Below are positions 16,406-27,445 of a stretch of 37,541 nt of DNA, piece after piece. The notes beneath the pieces were generated by a model. That model was not told the origin of the DNA, made no database searches, and saw only the letters and a program-made list of their open reading frames with translations. Position 1 is the stretch's first letter; each line of letters begins with the position of its first letter. Both the position numbers and the translations under genes were made by a program. The stretch covers positions 1 to 37,541 of the forward strand of contig JAOPVZ010000302.1 of NCBI GenBank assembly GCA_025965935.1. The letters are read 5' to 3'. This stretch comes from Frankiales bacterium. GTDB lineage: Bacteria > Actinomycetota > Actinomycetes > Mycobacteriales > SCTD01.

Positions 16406-18103
16406 GTGACCGAGCAGGTGGGCTGGGTCCCGACGCGCTCGGGAGCGGTCTTCACCGGACTGCACCTGCCCGATGCCGACGCCCGCGCCACCGCTGTCCT
16501 TCTCGTACCGCCGTTCGGCTGGGAGGGCGTCAGCGCCGGGCGCAACCTGCGGGCCTGGGCGCGAGAGCTGGCCGCTGCCGGCTACCCGACGCTGCGCTAC
16601 CAGCCGCCCGGGGCCGGGGACAGCAGCGGAGCCGGCGTCGATCAGGACCTTCGCTCCTGGAGCACCGCACTCGTCGACCTGGTGGCGCTGCTGCGCCGGG
16701 CCACCGGCTGCAGCCACCTGACGGTCGTCGGGCTCGGAGTCGGCGGGCTCGTCACGCTCCAAGCCGCGGCGGAAGGGGCGGAGCTGGACGACCTGGTGCT
16801 CTGGGCGGCGCCCGCCCGGGGTCGGCACCTGCTGCGGGAGCTGCGCGCCTTCGCGGCCATGGCAGCAGAACCCGGTGAGACCGGCGCCTCGGCGCCGTTG
16901 CCGCTGGAGGCCGTGACCGCCGACGACGGGGTGCTGTGGGTGCACGGCTACCCGCTGGGGCTGGCGGCGCAGCAGCAGCTGACCGCGCTGGACGCGGCGA
17001 CGTTGGACCTGAGCCGCGTCCGGCGCGCGTTGCTGCTGGGCCGGGGCACCCTGCCCGTCGACCGCAAGCTGATCGAGGCGCTGACTGCGGCCGGAGCCGA
17101 CGTCGTCACGGCCGCCGGTCAGGGGTACGACGAGCTCACCGTCGAGCCGCGGCTGTCCAAGCCGGTCGACGAGGTCGGCAGGACCGTGCTGGGCTGGCTG
17201 CGACCTGAGCCGGCCACCGCGGTGCTGGGCGCTCTGGAGACCGTGCAGACCGGCGAGGAGCGGCTCGTCCTCGGTGATGCGGACGCGATCCTCACCCGTG
17301 CCGAGGAGGCCGTCCTCACCGCCGTGTTCGTGGGCGCCGGCGCCATCAACCGCGCCGGCCCCAACCGGCTCTGGACCGAGGCGGCCCGCCGGTGGGCCGC
17401 GTGGGGCGTGTCGTCGCTGCGGCTGGACCTGTACAGCATCGGCGAGGCGCCGGGTCCGGACGCCTACCCGCACGGGCCGGAGGGCTTCTACGACGAGAGC
17501 TACCGCCCGCAGCTCACCAAGGTGCTGGACCAGGTCGCCGACCTCGGTCTGCCGGACCGGTTCCTGCTGGTCGGGCTCTGCTCCGGCGGTTTCTGGGCGG
17601 CCCAGCTCGCTCTGGACGACCCGCGAGTCGCGGGCGTCGTCGTGCTCAACGCGGTCAGCTTGGTGTGGCCGCCGCCGCTGCTGTCCACCGACAGCCGGCA
17701 GTACCTGCTCAGTCGCGCCACCTGGAGCCGCTTCCTGCACGATCCCGGCCTGCGCAAGGAGGCGGTCAAGCGGGCCCGCCGGTCGGTGCAGCTCGCCATG
17801 GCGCACGTCCGGCCGAGCGCCCGGCTCCTGGCGACCTCCCACGAGGTGCTCACGGCGCTGCAGGGCGCCAAGGTGCCGGTCGTCGTCGGGGTCTCAGCGG
17901 GCGAGGCCATCCTCGACGACCTGGCACTGCTGAGCCCGCACTCCTCGACCCTGGTACGCCGGTTCGACGGCCCTCCGGGTGCGCACACGCTGTCGACCGC
18001 CGGCCTGCGGGCGCAGGCGGAGGAGCTGATGGACGAGGCGGCGCGGCAGGCGGTGGCGACGTTGCGGAGCCTGCAGACCCCGCCGAGCCGGGTCGCGCCC
18101 TAA
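16406..18103 (+). CDS. Tandem alpha/beta-hydrolase-fold protein
   Basis: A 565-residue protein made of two alpha/beta-hydrolase-like halves. The first (about 1-270) has LLVPPFGWE, YQPPGAGDSS and the nucleophile-elbow region VVGLGVGGLVTL, where Gly111 replaces the usual Ser. The second (about 295-560) has VGAGAINRAGPNRLW, RLDLYSIGEAPG and LLVGLCSGGFWAAQ, where Cys392 occupies the nucleophile position, with His527 (PPGAHTLS) as probable catalytic His. The first half therefore looks inactive by this criterion and the second is Cys-based, as in dienelactone hydrolases. Comparable hydrolases accompany polysaccharide and exosortase loci, and a glycosyltransferase cluster lies downstream. The stop overlaps the HAD gene stop on the other strand (CTAA, 18100-18103). 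Confidence 0.82.
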   Translation: MTEQVGWVPTRSGAVFTGLHLPDADARATAVLLVPPFGWEGVSAGRNLRAWARELAAAGYPTLRYQPPGAGDSSGAGVDQDLRSWSTALVDLVALLRRATGCSHLTVVGLGVGGLVTLQAAAEGAELDDLVLWAAPARGRHLLRELRAFAAMAAEPGETGASAPLPLEAVTADDGVLWVHGYPLGLAAQQQLTALDAATLDLSRVRRALLLGRGTLPVDRKLIEALTAAGADVVTAAGQGYDELTVEPRLSKPVDEVGRTVLGWLRPEPATAVLGALETVQTGEERLVLGDADAILTRAEEAVLTAVFVGAGAINRAGPNRLWTEAARRWAAWGVSSLRLDLYSIGEAPGPDAYPHGPEGFYDESYRPQLTKVLDQVADLGLPDRFLLVGLCSGGFWAAQLALDDPRVAGVVVLNAVSLVWPPPLLSTDSRQYLLSRATWSRFLHDPGLRKEAVKRARRSVQLAMAHVRPSARLLATSHEVLTALQGAKVPVVVGVSAGEAILDDLALLSPHSSTLVRRFDGPPGAHTLSTAGLRAQAEELMDEAARQAVATLRSLQTPPSRVAP

Positions 18104-18762
18104 CCCGCGACGAGCTCCTGCAGCATCGCCAGGTCGACCGCGGCCAGCGACTGCCGTACCAGCGTCCGGCCGGTCTCGAGGACCGTCACGCCCGGCACCG
18201 ACGGCACGGCCAGCACAGCGCAGCCGGCCGCCTCCCCCGCCAGTACGCCCGCCGTCGAGTCCTCGAGCACGACGCAGCCGGCCGGGTCCACGCCGAGGCG
18301 CGCTGCAGCGGTGAGGTAGGGCTCCGGGTGCGGCTTGCCGTGCACCACCTCGTCACCACACAGCGTCAGCGCGAACGGCCCGACGCCGTGGGCGAGGACG
18401 GCGTCCACGAGCACCCGGTAGGAGGAGGACACGAGCGCCTGCGGGATCCCTGCCTGGTGCACGGCGGCGAGCAGCTCGGGCACGCCCGGGAGCAGCGGCG
18501 GGTTCTCGGCGTACAGGTGGATCATGCGGCTGAGCAGCCAGCCCGAGGCCCAGGCGATGGTCGCGGCGTCGGTCTCGCAGCCGTAGTGCTCGAGGATCGC
18601 CGGGACCGCCACGTCCAGGCGGGTTCCGGCGATGGCGGCCTTGAGCTGGTCGCTCCAGGTGCCGCCGAGCTCGGCGGCCAGGGCGACCTCGGCGACGGTC
18701 CACAGCGGCTCGCTGTCGACCAGCAGCCCGTCCATGTCCCAGAGGACGGCGGCGAGCTGCAT
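18100..18762 (-). CDS. HAD family phosphatase (beta-phosphoglucomutase-like)
   Basis: A 220-residue haloacid-dehalogenase enzyme, most like small-molecule phosphatases or beta-phosphoglucomutase. Motif I is VLWDMDGLLVDSEPLW (nucleophile Asp9, acid Asp11), motif II is ALVSSS, the motif III region is DEVVHGKPHPEPYL, and motif IV is CVVLEDSTAGVLAG; a helical cap lies between motifs I and II. It probably removes phosphate from a sugar phosphate in the cytoplasm. ATG at 18760-18762 immediately precedes the strand leading to motif I. The upstream glycosyltransferase gene on the same strand ends nine bases away, which suggests co-transcription. Confidence 0.92.
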   Translation of the reverse strand: MQLAAVLWDMDGLLVDSEPLWTVAEVALAAELGGTWSDQLKAAIAGTRLDVAVPAILEHYGCETDAATIAWASGWLLSRMIHLYAENPPLLPGVPELLAAVHQAGIPQALVSSSYRVLVDAVLAHGVGPFALTLCGDEVVHGKPHPEPYLTAAARLGVDPAGCVVLEDSTAGVLAGEAAGCAVLAVPSVPGVTVLETGRTLVRQSLAAVDLAMLQELVAG

Positions 18763-18771
18763 GTCGCCAAC

Positions 18772-19647
18772 CTAGGCGGTGGCGACCGCCGGGTCGGTGG
18801 TGGCGTCGGTCCGGGCCTCGGCCAAGTCTATGACGTCCATGACGAGGTGGTGGTCCCGCTGCGGAGCGTGCTGCCGCGGCCGGAACCGCTCGGTGAGCGC
18901 CGCGCGCAGGACCCGGAACCCGTCACGCCACGTGTTGAGGTTGCTGACGCCGTGGATCCGCTCGAGCTCGAAGCTGGGGACCTCGACCACCTTGAGCCGG
19001 CCGCGGGCGATCCGGGTGTTGATGATCGTCTCGACCTCGAAGCCGTCGCCCCACAGCTTCTTGTCCTCATGCGTCTCGCCGGCGTCCAGCGCCAGGACCG
19101 GCAGGCACCGCGTCCAGAAGGCGTTGAAGCCGTAGCAGAGGTCGGTGTAGCGGGTGCCGTAGAGGACGTTCACGACGAGGTTCAGCACCTTGTTGCCCCA
19201 GCTGCGCAGCCTCGTGAGGTCGCTGCTGCCGCCGCCGCCCGCGAACCGGGTGCCCTTGGCGAAGTCGGCGCCGTCCAGCAGGACGTCGACGTAACGCGAG
19301 ATCTCCCGGGGATCGGCCGAGCCGTCGGCGTCGAGCATCACGATGATGTCCCCGCGCACAGCGGCGAAGCCGCAGGCCAGCGCGTTGCCCTTGCCCCGGC
19401 GGGTCTGCTGCACGACCCGGATGTCGGGGCGCTCCCGGCGCGCCACCGCGACGGTGTCGTCGGTGCTGCGGCCGTCGACGAGAACGACCTCGAAGACCTC
19501 CGGGGGCAGCGCCGAGAGGACGTACGGCAGGTTCGCCGCCTCGTTGCGGGCCGGAACGACCACGCTGATCCGTGGCCGGGAGCGACCGTGCACGGCGGCC
19601 AGACGGCGCTCGGGATCACCAGGGGAAGATGCGCTGCGGAAGGGCAC
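18772..19647 (-). CDS. Family 2 glycosyltransferase, dolichyl-phosphate mannose synthase-like
   Basis: A 291-residue cytoplasmic GT-A enzyme. The nucleotide-binding start is RISVVVPARNEAANLPYVLS, followed by VVLVDGRSTDDTV, GKGNALACGF and the metal-binding IVMLDADGSADPREI; the C-terminal part (GDGFEVETIINTRIARGRLK, IHGVSNLNTWRDGFR) is typical of polyprenyl-phosphate sugar transferases. I start it at the GTG at 19645-19647 because GGGAG sits eight bases upstream; a longer frame reaches 19860 but its extra residues look like non-coding translation. Clustered with two more glycosyltransferases and a GH16 enzyme, so surface polysaccharide or glycolipid synthesis is likely. Confidence 0.9.
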   Translation of the reverse strand: MPFRSASSPGDPERRLAAVHGRSRPRISVVVPARNEAANLPYVLSALPPEVFEVVLVDGRSTDDTVAVARRERPDIRVVQQTRRGKGNALACGFAAVRGDIIVMLDADGSADPREISRYVDVLLDGADFAKGTRFAGGGGSSDLTRLRSWGNKVLNLVVNVLYGTRYTDLCYGFNAFWTRCLPVLALDAGETHEDKKLWGDGFEVETIINTRIARGRLKVVEVPSFELERIHGVSNLNTWRDGFRVLRAALTERFRPRQHAPQRDHHLVMDVIDLAEARTDATTDPAVATA

Positions 19648-19694
19648 GGGAAGGGCTCCCTGGCTCGGGTGGGCCCGGTTTCGCCTCTTGCTCC

Positions 19695-19728
19695 CCGCCG
19701 GGCCAGTGGCGACCAGGTCGCCCGGCGG
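19695..19728 (-). promoter_or_regulatory. Overlapping, mutually exclusive hairpins in the glycosyltransferase leader
   Basis: Outer arms CCGCCGGGC (19695-19703) and GCCCGGCGG (19720-19728) are perfect complements. Inner arms GGCGACC (19708-19714) and GGTCGCC (19716-19722) are also perfect and share three bases with the right outer arm, so the full outer and inner stems cannot both form. They lie 48 to 81 bases upstream of the GTG at 19647. Confidence 0.4.
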
Positions 19729-19826
19729 ATCAGTGCGTTGCCCCTGCTTTTCGATCTGTCGGGAGCGCGCGCCCCCATTCGACGAACGAACGACACCGCT
19801 CCGGGTCACGGGTGTTGGCGTCGTCT

Positions 19827-19849
19827 GATACGACCGTATCGGACGTATC
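19827..19849. promoter_or_regulatory. Palindrome with third half-site, possible operator
   Basis: GATACG (19827-19832), two bases, CGTATC (19835-19840), then GGA and another CGTATC (19844-19849). The location in a divergent promoter region and the repeated half-site suit a dimeric regulator. No regulator gene lies nearby. Confidence 0.4.
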
Positions 19850-20030
19850 GCCGAACACACAGAGTTACGTGAGGGAAGTCACCCCATCGGCGTACGGCGC
19901 CCGCTTTGCCGTCGGGCCGTTCGGGGACACCCTTGGCGCCCGCGACCGGGCAACCTCGCAGCCACCATCAGCGATGATGTGGCGCCGCGACCGGAGAGCT
20001 GACGGCCAGCCCGTCCGACAGGAGTGAGCA

Positions 20031-20975
20031 GTGACGCAGGACACCGCAGTGCCCACGGTGTCCGTCGTGATCTGCACCTACACCGAGCGCCGCTGGCACG
20101 AGCTCGACGCGGGGGTCCGCGCCGCGCTGCGCCAGCTGCGGTCCGATGACGAGCTGCTCGTGGTCGTCGACCACGCCCCGGACGTCCTGGCCCGGGCCCG
20201 CGCCGAGCTCACCGGCTGCCGGGTCGAGCCGAACACCCACGGCCAAGGGCTCTCCGGAGCGCGCAACACCGGCGTCGACCTCGCCACCAAGGACGTGGTC
20301 GTCTTCCTCGACGACGACGCCACCCCGGGCGACGGCTGGCTGGAGTCGTTGCGGGAGCCGTTCACGACTGCGGATGTGCTCGGCGTGGCCGGCCGGGTCG
20401 ACCCCGCCTGGGAGGGTGGCGTGGCGCCGCGCTGGTTCCCGCCGGAGTTCGGGTGGGTCGTCGGCTGCGACTACGTCGGCCTGCCCGCGGGCGGGGAGCA
20501 GGTTCGCAACCCGATCGGGGCGAGCATGGCCCTCCGCCGGGGGCCGCTCGAAGCCGTGGGCGGCTTCTCCGAGCTTGTCGGGCGGGTGGGGACGCTGCCG
20601 GTCGGCTGCGAGGAGACCGAGATCAGCATCCGGCTCGCGAAGGCGGACCCGGACGCCCGCGTGGTCCGGGCCACCGGCGGGACCGTGCACCACCTGGTCC
20701 CGCTGGACCGGCAGCGGCTGCGGTACTTCCGCTCGCGCTGCTACCACGAGGGGCGGTCCAAGGCTGTCCTCTCCGGGCTGGTCGGCACCGAGCAGGGGCT
20801 GGCGTCGGAGCGCACGTACGCCACCCGCACGCTGCCGCTGGGGGTTCTCCGGCACCTGGCCGCGGTGGCGCGCGGTGATGTCGCCGGGATCGCCCGCGCC
20901 GCCTGCATCGTCCTGGGCCTGCTGACGACCGCTTTCGGCTACCTCTCGGCCCGCCGTCCCGGCGGCGCGGAGTGA
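20031..20975 (+). CDS. Family 2 glycosyltransferase
   Basis: A 314-residue GT-A glycosyltransferase. Visible are TVSVVICTYTERRWHELDAG at the nucleotide-binding end, GLSGARNTGVDLATKDVVVF and LDDDATPGDGWL (metal-binding DDD), PIGASMALRR, and the acceptor-side VGCEETEISIRLAKADPDAR. The C-terminus has a hydrophobic stretch (ACIVLGLLTTAFGYLS) that may associate with the membrane. AGGAG lies six bases before the GTG at 20031. The stop overlaps the next glycosyltransferase's GTG by four bases (GTGA), so the two are coupled and probably work in one pathway, adding successive sugars to a surface glycan. Confidence 0.92.
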   Translation: MTQDTAVPTVSVVICTYTERRWHELDAGVRAALRQLRSDDELLVVVDHAPDVLARARAELTGCRVEPNTHGQGLSGARNTGVDLATKDVVVFLDDDATPGDGWLESLREPFTTADVLGVAGRVDPAWEGGVAPRWFPPEFGWVVGCDYVGLPAGGEQVRNPIGASMALRRGPLEAVGGFSELVGRVGTLPVGCEETEISIRLAKADPDARVVRATGGTVHHLVPLDRQRLRYFRSRCYHEGRSKAVLSGLVGTEQGLASERTYATRTLPLGVLRHLAAVARGDVAGIARAACIVLGLLTTAFGYLSARRPGGAE

Positions 20976-22195
20976 CGCCCACCAAGGTCATCGAGGTCGA
21001 GCTTTCGGACCCTGCCACCAGCCACGCCTGCCCGGACCATGCTCTCGCCAAGGTGCTCGTCCGGCTCCACGGGACACCGGTGGGCTTCCTGGACCTGCCG
21101 GTCACGGACGGCCGCCTGCAGGACGACGTCGTACGAGCCGCCGCCTTCGAGCGGCTCGACGTCGCCGGGCACCTCGCGGTGGACGGGATCTCCGATCCGC
21201 AGCAGCCTGGCAGCGGCTGGGCCTGTCAGGCCCGCGGTCCCCAGCCGGAGCCGACGACCATGTCGGTCGTGCTCTGCACCCGCGACCGCGCCGACTCGGT
21301 GCGGGTCGCCCTCCGCTCGGTGCTCGCGTCCGCCGGACCGGACGTGGACGTCGTGGTCGTCGACAACGCGCCGCGGACCGACGCGACCCGCACCGTGGTG
21401 GAGGAGCTCGCCGACCCTCGGGTGCAGTACCTGCTCGAGCCACGTGCCGGCCTGTCCGTGGCCCGCAACACCGGTGCGCGTGCTGCTGCCGGTGCTGCCA
21501 TCGCGTTCACGGACGACGACGTGGTGGTCGACGCCGACTGGCTCCGCCGGCTGCGGCTCGGCTTCACGCGCAGCGCCCGGGTCGGCTGCGTCACCGGACT
21601 CGTGCCCTCGGCCGAGCTCGAGACGGCGCCGCAGCACTTCTTCGATGCCAAGGTGCACTGGTCGTCCTCGACGACCCCTCGGCTGTTCGACCTGGTCGAT
21701 CACCGCGGCGACTCTGCCCTTTACCCCTACGCCTCGGGCATGGTGGGCACCGGCGCCAACTTCGCGGTGCTGCGGTCTGCGTACGACGCGCTCGGCGGGT
21801 TCGACGAGGCGCTCGGGGCCGGGGCACTCACCCGAGGCGGTGAGGACCTGGACTGGTTCGTGCGCACCCTCACCGGCGGCTGGACGATCGCCTACGAGCC
21901 GGCAGCCGTCGTCTGGCACCGCCACCGGAGCGACCTGGCCTCGCTCAGCGATCAGTTGTACGGCTACGGCACCGGACTGACGGCTTACCTGGCCAAGCAC
22001 GCGCTCACCGCCCGCGGCTTCCGGCAGATGACCCGCTCGGCGGTGCGGGGCGTCCGCTACAGCCAGGGCAAGCACGAGGAGTCACTCGAGGCGGGCATCG
22101 ACCCCGCACTGCTGCGCCGCGAGCGGGTCGGCATGCTGCACGGCCCCTTGCTGTACCTGCGGGCACGGCGCCGGGTGGCTCAGGCGCGTCGGTAG
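20972..22195 (+). CDS. Family 2 glycosyltransferase with N-terminal accessory domain
   Basis: A 407-residue protein with an N-terminal region (about 1-90, VLVRLHGTPVGFLDLPVTDG) that recurs ahead of this type of actinobacterial transferase, then the GT-A domain: MSVVLCTRDRADSVRVALRS, VVVVDNAPRTDATRTV, GLSVARNTGARAAAGAAIAF and TDDDVVVDADWL, with GTGANFAVLR and GGEDLDWFVRTL in the acceptor half. It starts inside the stop codon of the preceding transferase (GTGA). Its last 16 bases overlap the end of the convergent GH16 gene. Likely a step of exopolysaccharide synthesis; donor and acceptor sugars are unknown. Confidence 0.92.
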   Translation: MTPTKVIEVELSDPATSHACPDHALAKVLVRLHGTPVGFLDLPVTDGRLQDDVVRAAAFERLDVAGHLAVDGISDPQQPGSGWACQARGPQPEPTTMSVVLCTRDRADSVRVALRSVLASAGPDVDVVVVDNAPRTDATRTVVEELADPRVQYLLEPRAGLSVARNTGARAAAGAAIAFTDDDVVVDADWLRRLRLGFTRSARVGCVTGLVPSAELETAPQHFFDAKVHWSSSTTPRLFDLVDHRGDSALYPYASGMVGTGANFAVLRSAYDALGGFDEALGAGALTRGGEDLDWFVRTLTGGWTIAYEPAAVVWHRHRSDLASLSDQLYGYGTGLTAYLAKHALTARGFRQMTRSAVRGVRYSQGKHEESLEAGIDPALLRRERVGMLHGPLLYLRARRRVAQARR

Positions 22196-23109
22196 CCGAC
22201 CACCCAGTCGATCACCATGTCGACGGTGCGAGGCGTGGCCCGGGTGGGAGCGGGCGACCATCGGTTGCCGCGGCCGGCTTCCAGCTGCATGGCCAGCCGC
22301 ATGGGTCCGCTGGGCACGTGTGGGCTGATGACCGTGGCCCACGGCTTGCCGTTGAGGGTGTAGACGAGCTTGCCGCGGGTCCACTCGACCCCGACGGTCT
22401 GGAACTGCGTGAAGTCGGCCTTGACGTGCTTCTGCAGCTGGGCGTTGCCGGCGCCGTAGTGCAGCGTGGCCGTCATGCCCCTGCGGGCGCCGCCGCCGGC
22501 GTCCTCGGCGAAGTCGATCTCACCGGCACTCGGCCATGACCCGCTGGCCGGCCAGAGCAGCAGGGCGTACGCGACGCCCTGCGCCCGGGAGACCTTGAAC
22601 CGGACCTCGTACTTGCCGTACGTGCTCGCCCACCTCGTGGCCATCAGCCCGCCGGTCACGAAGGTGCCGTGCTCCCAGTCCCCGAGCAGGTGCAGGTCCT
22701 TGCCCCGGACCGCGACGTGCGAGCGCTTCCACCAGCCGTTCGGGTTGCCCCCGGGGGCACCGGAGTACGTCCCCCACCCGCTGGGCAGCGTGCCGGAGGT
22801 GAAGTCCTCGGCCAGCACCTGCCGCCAGCCGCGCACGTTGCCGACCGGCATCGCGTCGGCCGGGTGGGCGGACCGGGACGCAGCCCGGCGCATCGTCGAC
22901 GCCCGGCGGGCGGACTCGGCCGCGAGGACGGACTCGGAAACGCGAGGGCCGGCCGGCACAGCAGCAACGGGCACCGGAGCCGCTTGTGGGGCCAGGTGCT
23001 CGGTGCGGTGCTCGCGGTGGTGCGTCAGCTGCAGGGCGGCAGAGCCGCCGAGGACGAGCGTCGACACCCCGCCCAGGAAGCGGCGGGTCCTGCTCGAGGG
23101 AGTGCGCAT
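22180..23109 (-). CDS. Secreted glycoside hydrolase family 16 protein
   Basis: A 309-residue exported protein. The N-terminus has RTRRFLGG and a hydrophobic segment (signal peptide or anchor), then a low-complexity Ala/Arg linker to about residue 90. The GH16 domain follows (LAEDFTSGTLPSGWGTYSG, YGKYEVRFKVSRAQGVAYAL, WPSAGEIDFAEDAGGG), with the catalytic ExDxxE pattern as Glu197, Asp199 and Glu202. GH16 enzymes cut or rearrange beta-1,3/1,4-glucans and galactans. Placed beside glycosyltransferases, it may trim the polymer they make. Its 5' leader is strongly structured (23119-23252). ATG at 23107-23109 is chosen because it begins a signal-like sequence; another ATG is out of frame. Confidence 0.9.
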   Translation of the reverse strand: MRTPSSRTRRFLGGVSTLVLGGSAALQLTHHREHRTEHLAPQAAPVPVAAVPAGPRVSESVLAAESARRASTMRRAASRSAHPADAMPVGNVRGWRQVLAEDFTSGTLPSGWGTYSGAPGGNPNGWWKRSHVAVRGKDLHLLGDWEHGTFVTGGLMATRWASTYGKYEVRFKVSRAQGVAYALLLWPASGSWPSAGEIDFAEDAGGGARRGMTATLHYGAGNAQLQKHVKADFTQFQTVGVEWTRGKLVYTLNGKPWATVISPHVPSGPMRLAMQLEAGRGNRWSPAPTRATPRTVDMVIDWVVGYRRA

Positions 23110-23118
23110 CCATGTCCG

Positions 23119-23252
23119 TCGGTCAGGGCAGCCGGCCCCGAAGGATCGACCGCGATGGTCGGCGTGTGCTCACCCCAGAGCAAGCCTGAGGTACCCCCCG
23201 CAGCCCCGGCCGTTCCGGCCGGGGGACGACGTGCACGGGACTTTCGTCCCGT
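23119..23252 (-). promoter_or_regulatory. Structured leader RNA of the GH16 gene, riboswitch-like
   Basis: In mRNA sense the 171-base gap between metH and the GH16 gene contains ACGGGAC-GAAA-GTCCCGT (23252-23235, 7-bp stem with a GNRA loop), CCCCGGCCG-GAA-CGGCCGGGG (23224-23204, 9-bp stem), then GCGGGGGGTACC and CCTCAG...CTGGGGTGAGC. The C-run of the second stem could instead pair with the GGGGGG downstream. GGACAAAC before and TCC after the GNRA hairpin could close an outer stem. The general plan recalls the cyclic-di-GMP-I (GEMM) aptamer, and GGGGTGAGC recalls the cyclic-di-AMP (ydaO) aptamer, but neither consensus is fully met. Confidence 0.45.
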
Positions 23253-23280
23253 TTGTCCAACTCGGACAGTAGCAGCGCGG

Positions 23281-26808
<3,528 letters not shown>

Positions 26809-26974
26809 ATCGGAAGTCTACTGAGCGCGGGCAACCCGCTTCGTACCTGAATCTCTCGTACGGCGGGAGGGCCGCCGCCGGCGTCCGGCCACGGGGGCGG
26901 CGCGCGGGAGTTCAGGGTGCTTGTGCGGCAGGCGAGGGAGGTAGGTTCCCAAGCAGGTCAACAGGGAGGTTCGT

Positions 26975-27445
26975 GTGAGCAGCTACAAGGCCGTGCTGGT
27001 CGGCACCGACGGCTCGGAGTCCTCGTTCCGCGCGGTGGACCGGGCGGCGTCGGTGGCCGCGGACGCCGACGCGACGCTGTACCTGCTCACCGCCTACCGC
27101 CCGATGGGCGCCAAGGAGCGCGAGGACGCCCGCAACGCCCTCGGCGACGACGCCTACAAGGTGCAGGGGGCCACGCCGGCCGAGGACGTCCTGCGGGACG
27201 CTGAGGAGCGCGCGTCGAAGCTCGGTGCCAAGAAGCTCAAGCGGCTCGCCGTCGAGGGCGACCCGGTGGATGCCCTGGTCAAGGGCGCCCTGGACAACGA
27301 CGTCGACCTGCTCGTCGTCGGCAACCGAGGCCTCAACAGCCTCGCGGGCCGGCTGCTCGGCTCGGTGCCGGCCAACATCACGCACAAGGCGAACTGCGAC
27401 GTGCTCATCGTCCACACCACCGGCAAGGGGGCCGCGAAGTCGTGA
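26975..27445 (+). CDS. Universal stress protein UspA family
   Basis: A single-domain Usp of 156 residues: YKAVLVGTDGSESSFRAVDR at the N-terminus and the ATP-binding loop VVGNRGLNSLAGRLLGSVP near the C-terminus, so it is of the nucleotide-binding subclass. Usp proteins support survival under stress and often modulate other proteins; no specific partner is known here. GGGAGG precedes the GTG at 26975 by six bases. Its stop overlaps the GTG of the PAC2 gene (GTGA), indicating coupled translation. The corresponding M. tuberculosis neighbourhood also carries a Usp gene (Rv2132, memory). Confidence 0.93.
   Translation: MSSYKAVLVGTDGSESSFRAVDRAASVAADADATLYLLTAYRPMGAKEREDARNALGDDAYKVQGATPAEDVLRDAEERASKLGAKKLKRLAVEGDPVDALVKGALDNDVDLLVVGNRGLNSLAGRLLGSVPANITHKANCDVLIVHTTGKGAAKS

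Larger units (their letters stand above)
19648..20030. other. 383-base divergent intergenic region between two glycosyltransferase genes
   Basis: This is the longest gene-free stretch in the window. It holds the leaders of both flanking genes, the hairpin pair at 19695-19728 and the palindrome at 19827-19849. GGAG six bases before 20031 is the ribosome-binding site of the right-hand gene. No conserved coding frame is apparent. Confidence 0.7.

Noticed and set aside
26809-26974. B12 or SAM riboswitch upstream of metH
   Set aside because: I looked for a B12-box-like or SAM-box-like core and a long leader on the metH strand and saw neither in these 166 bases.
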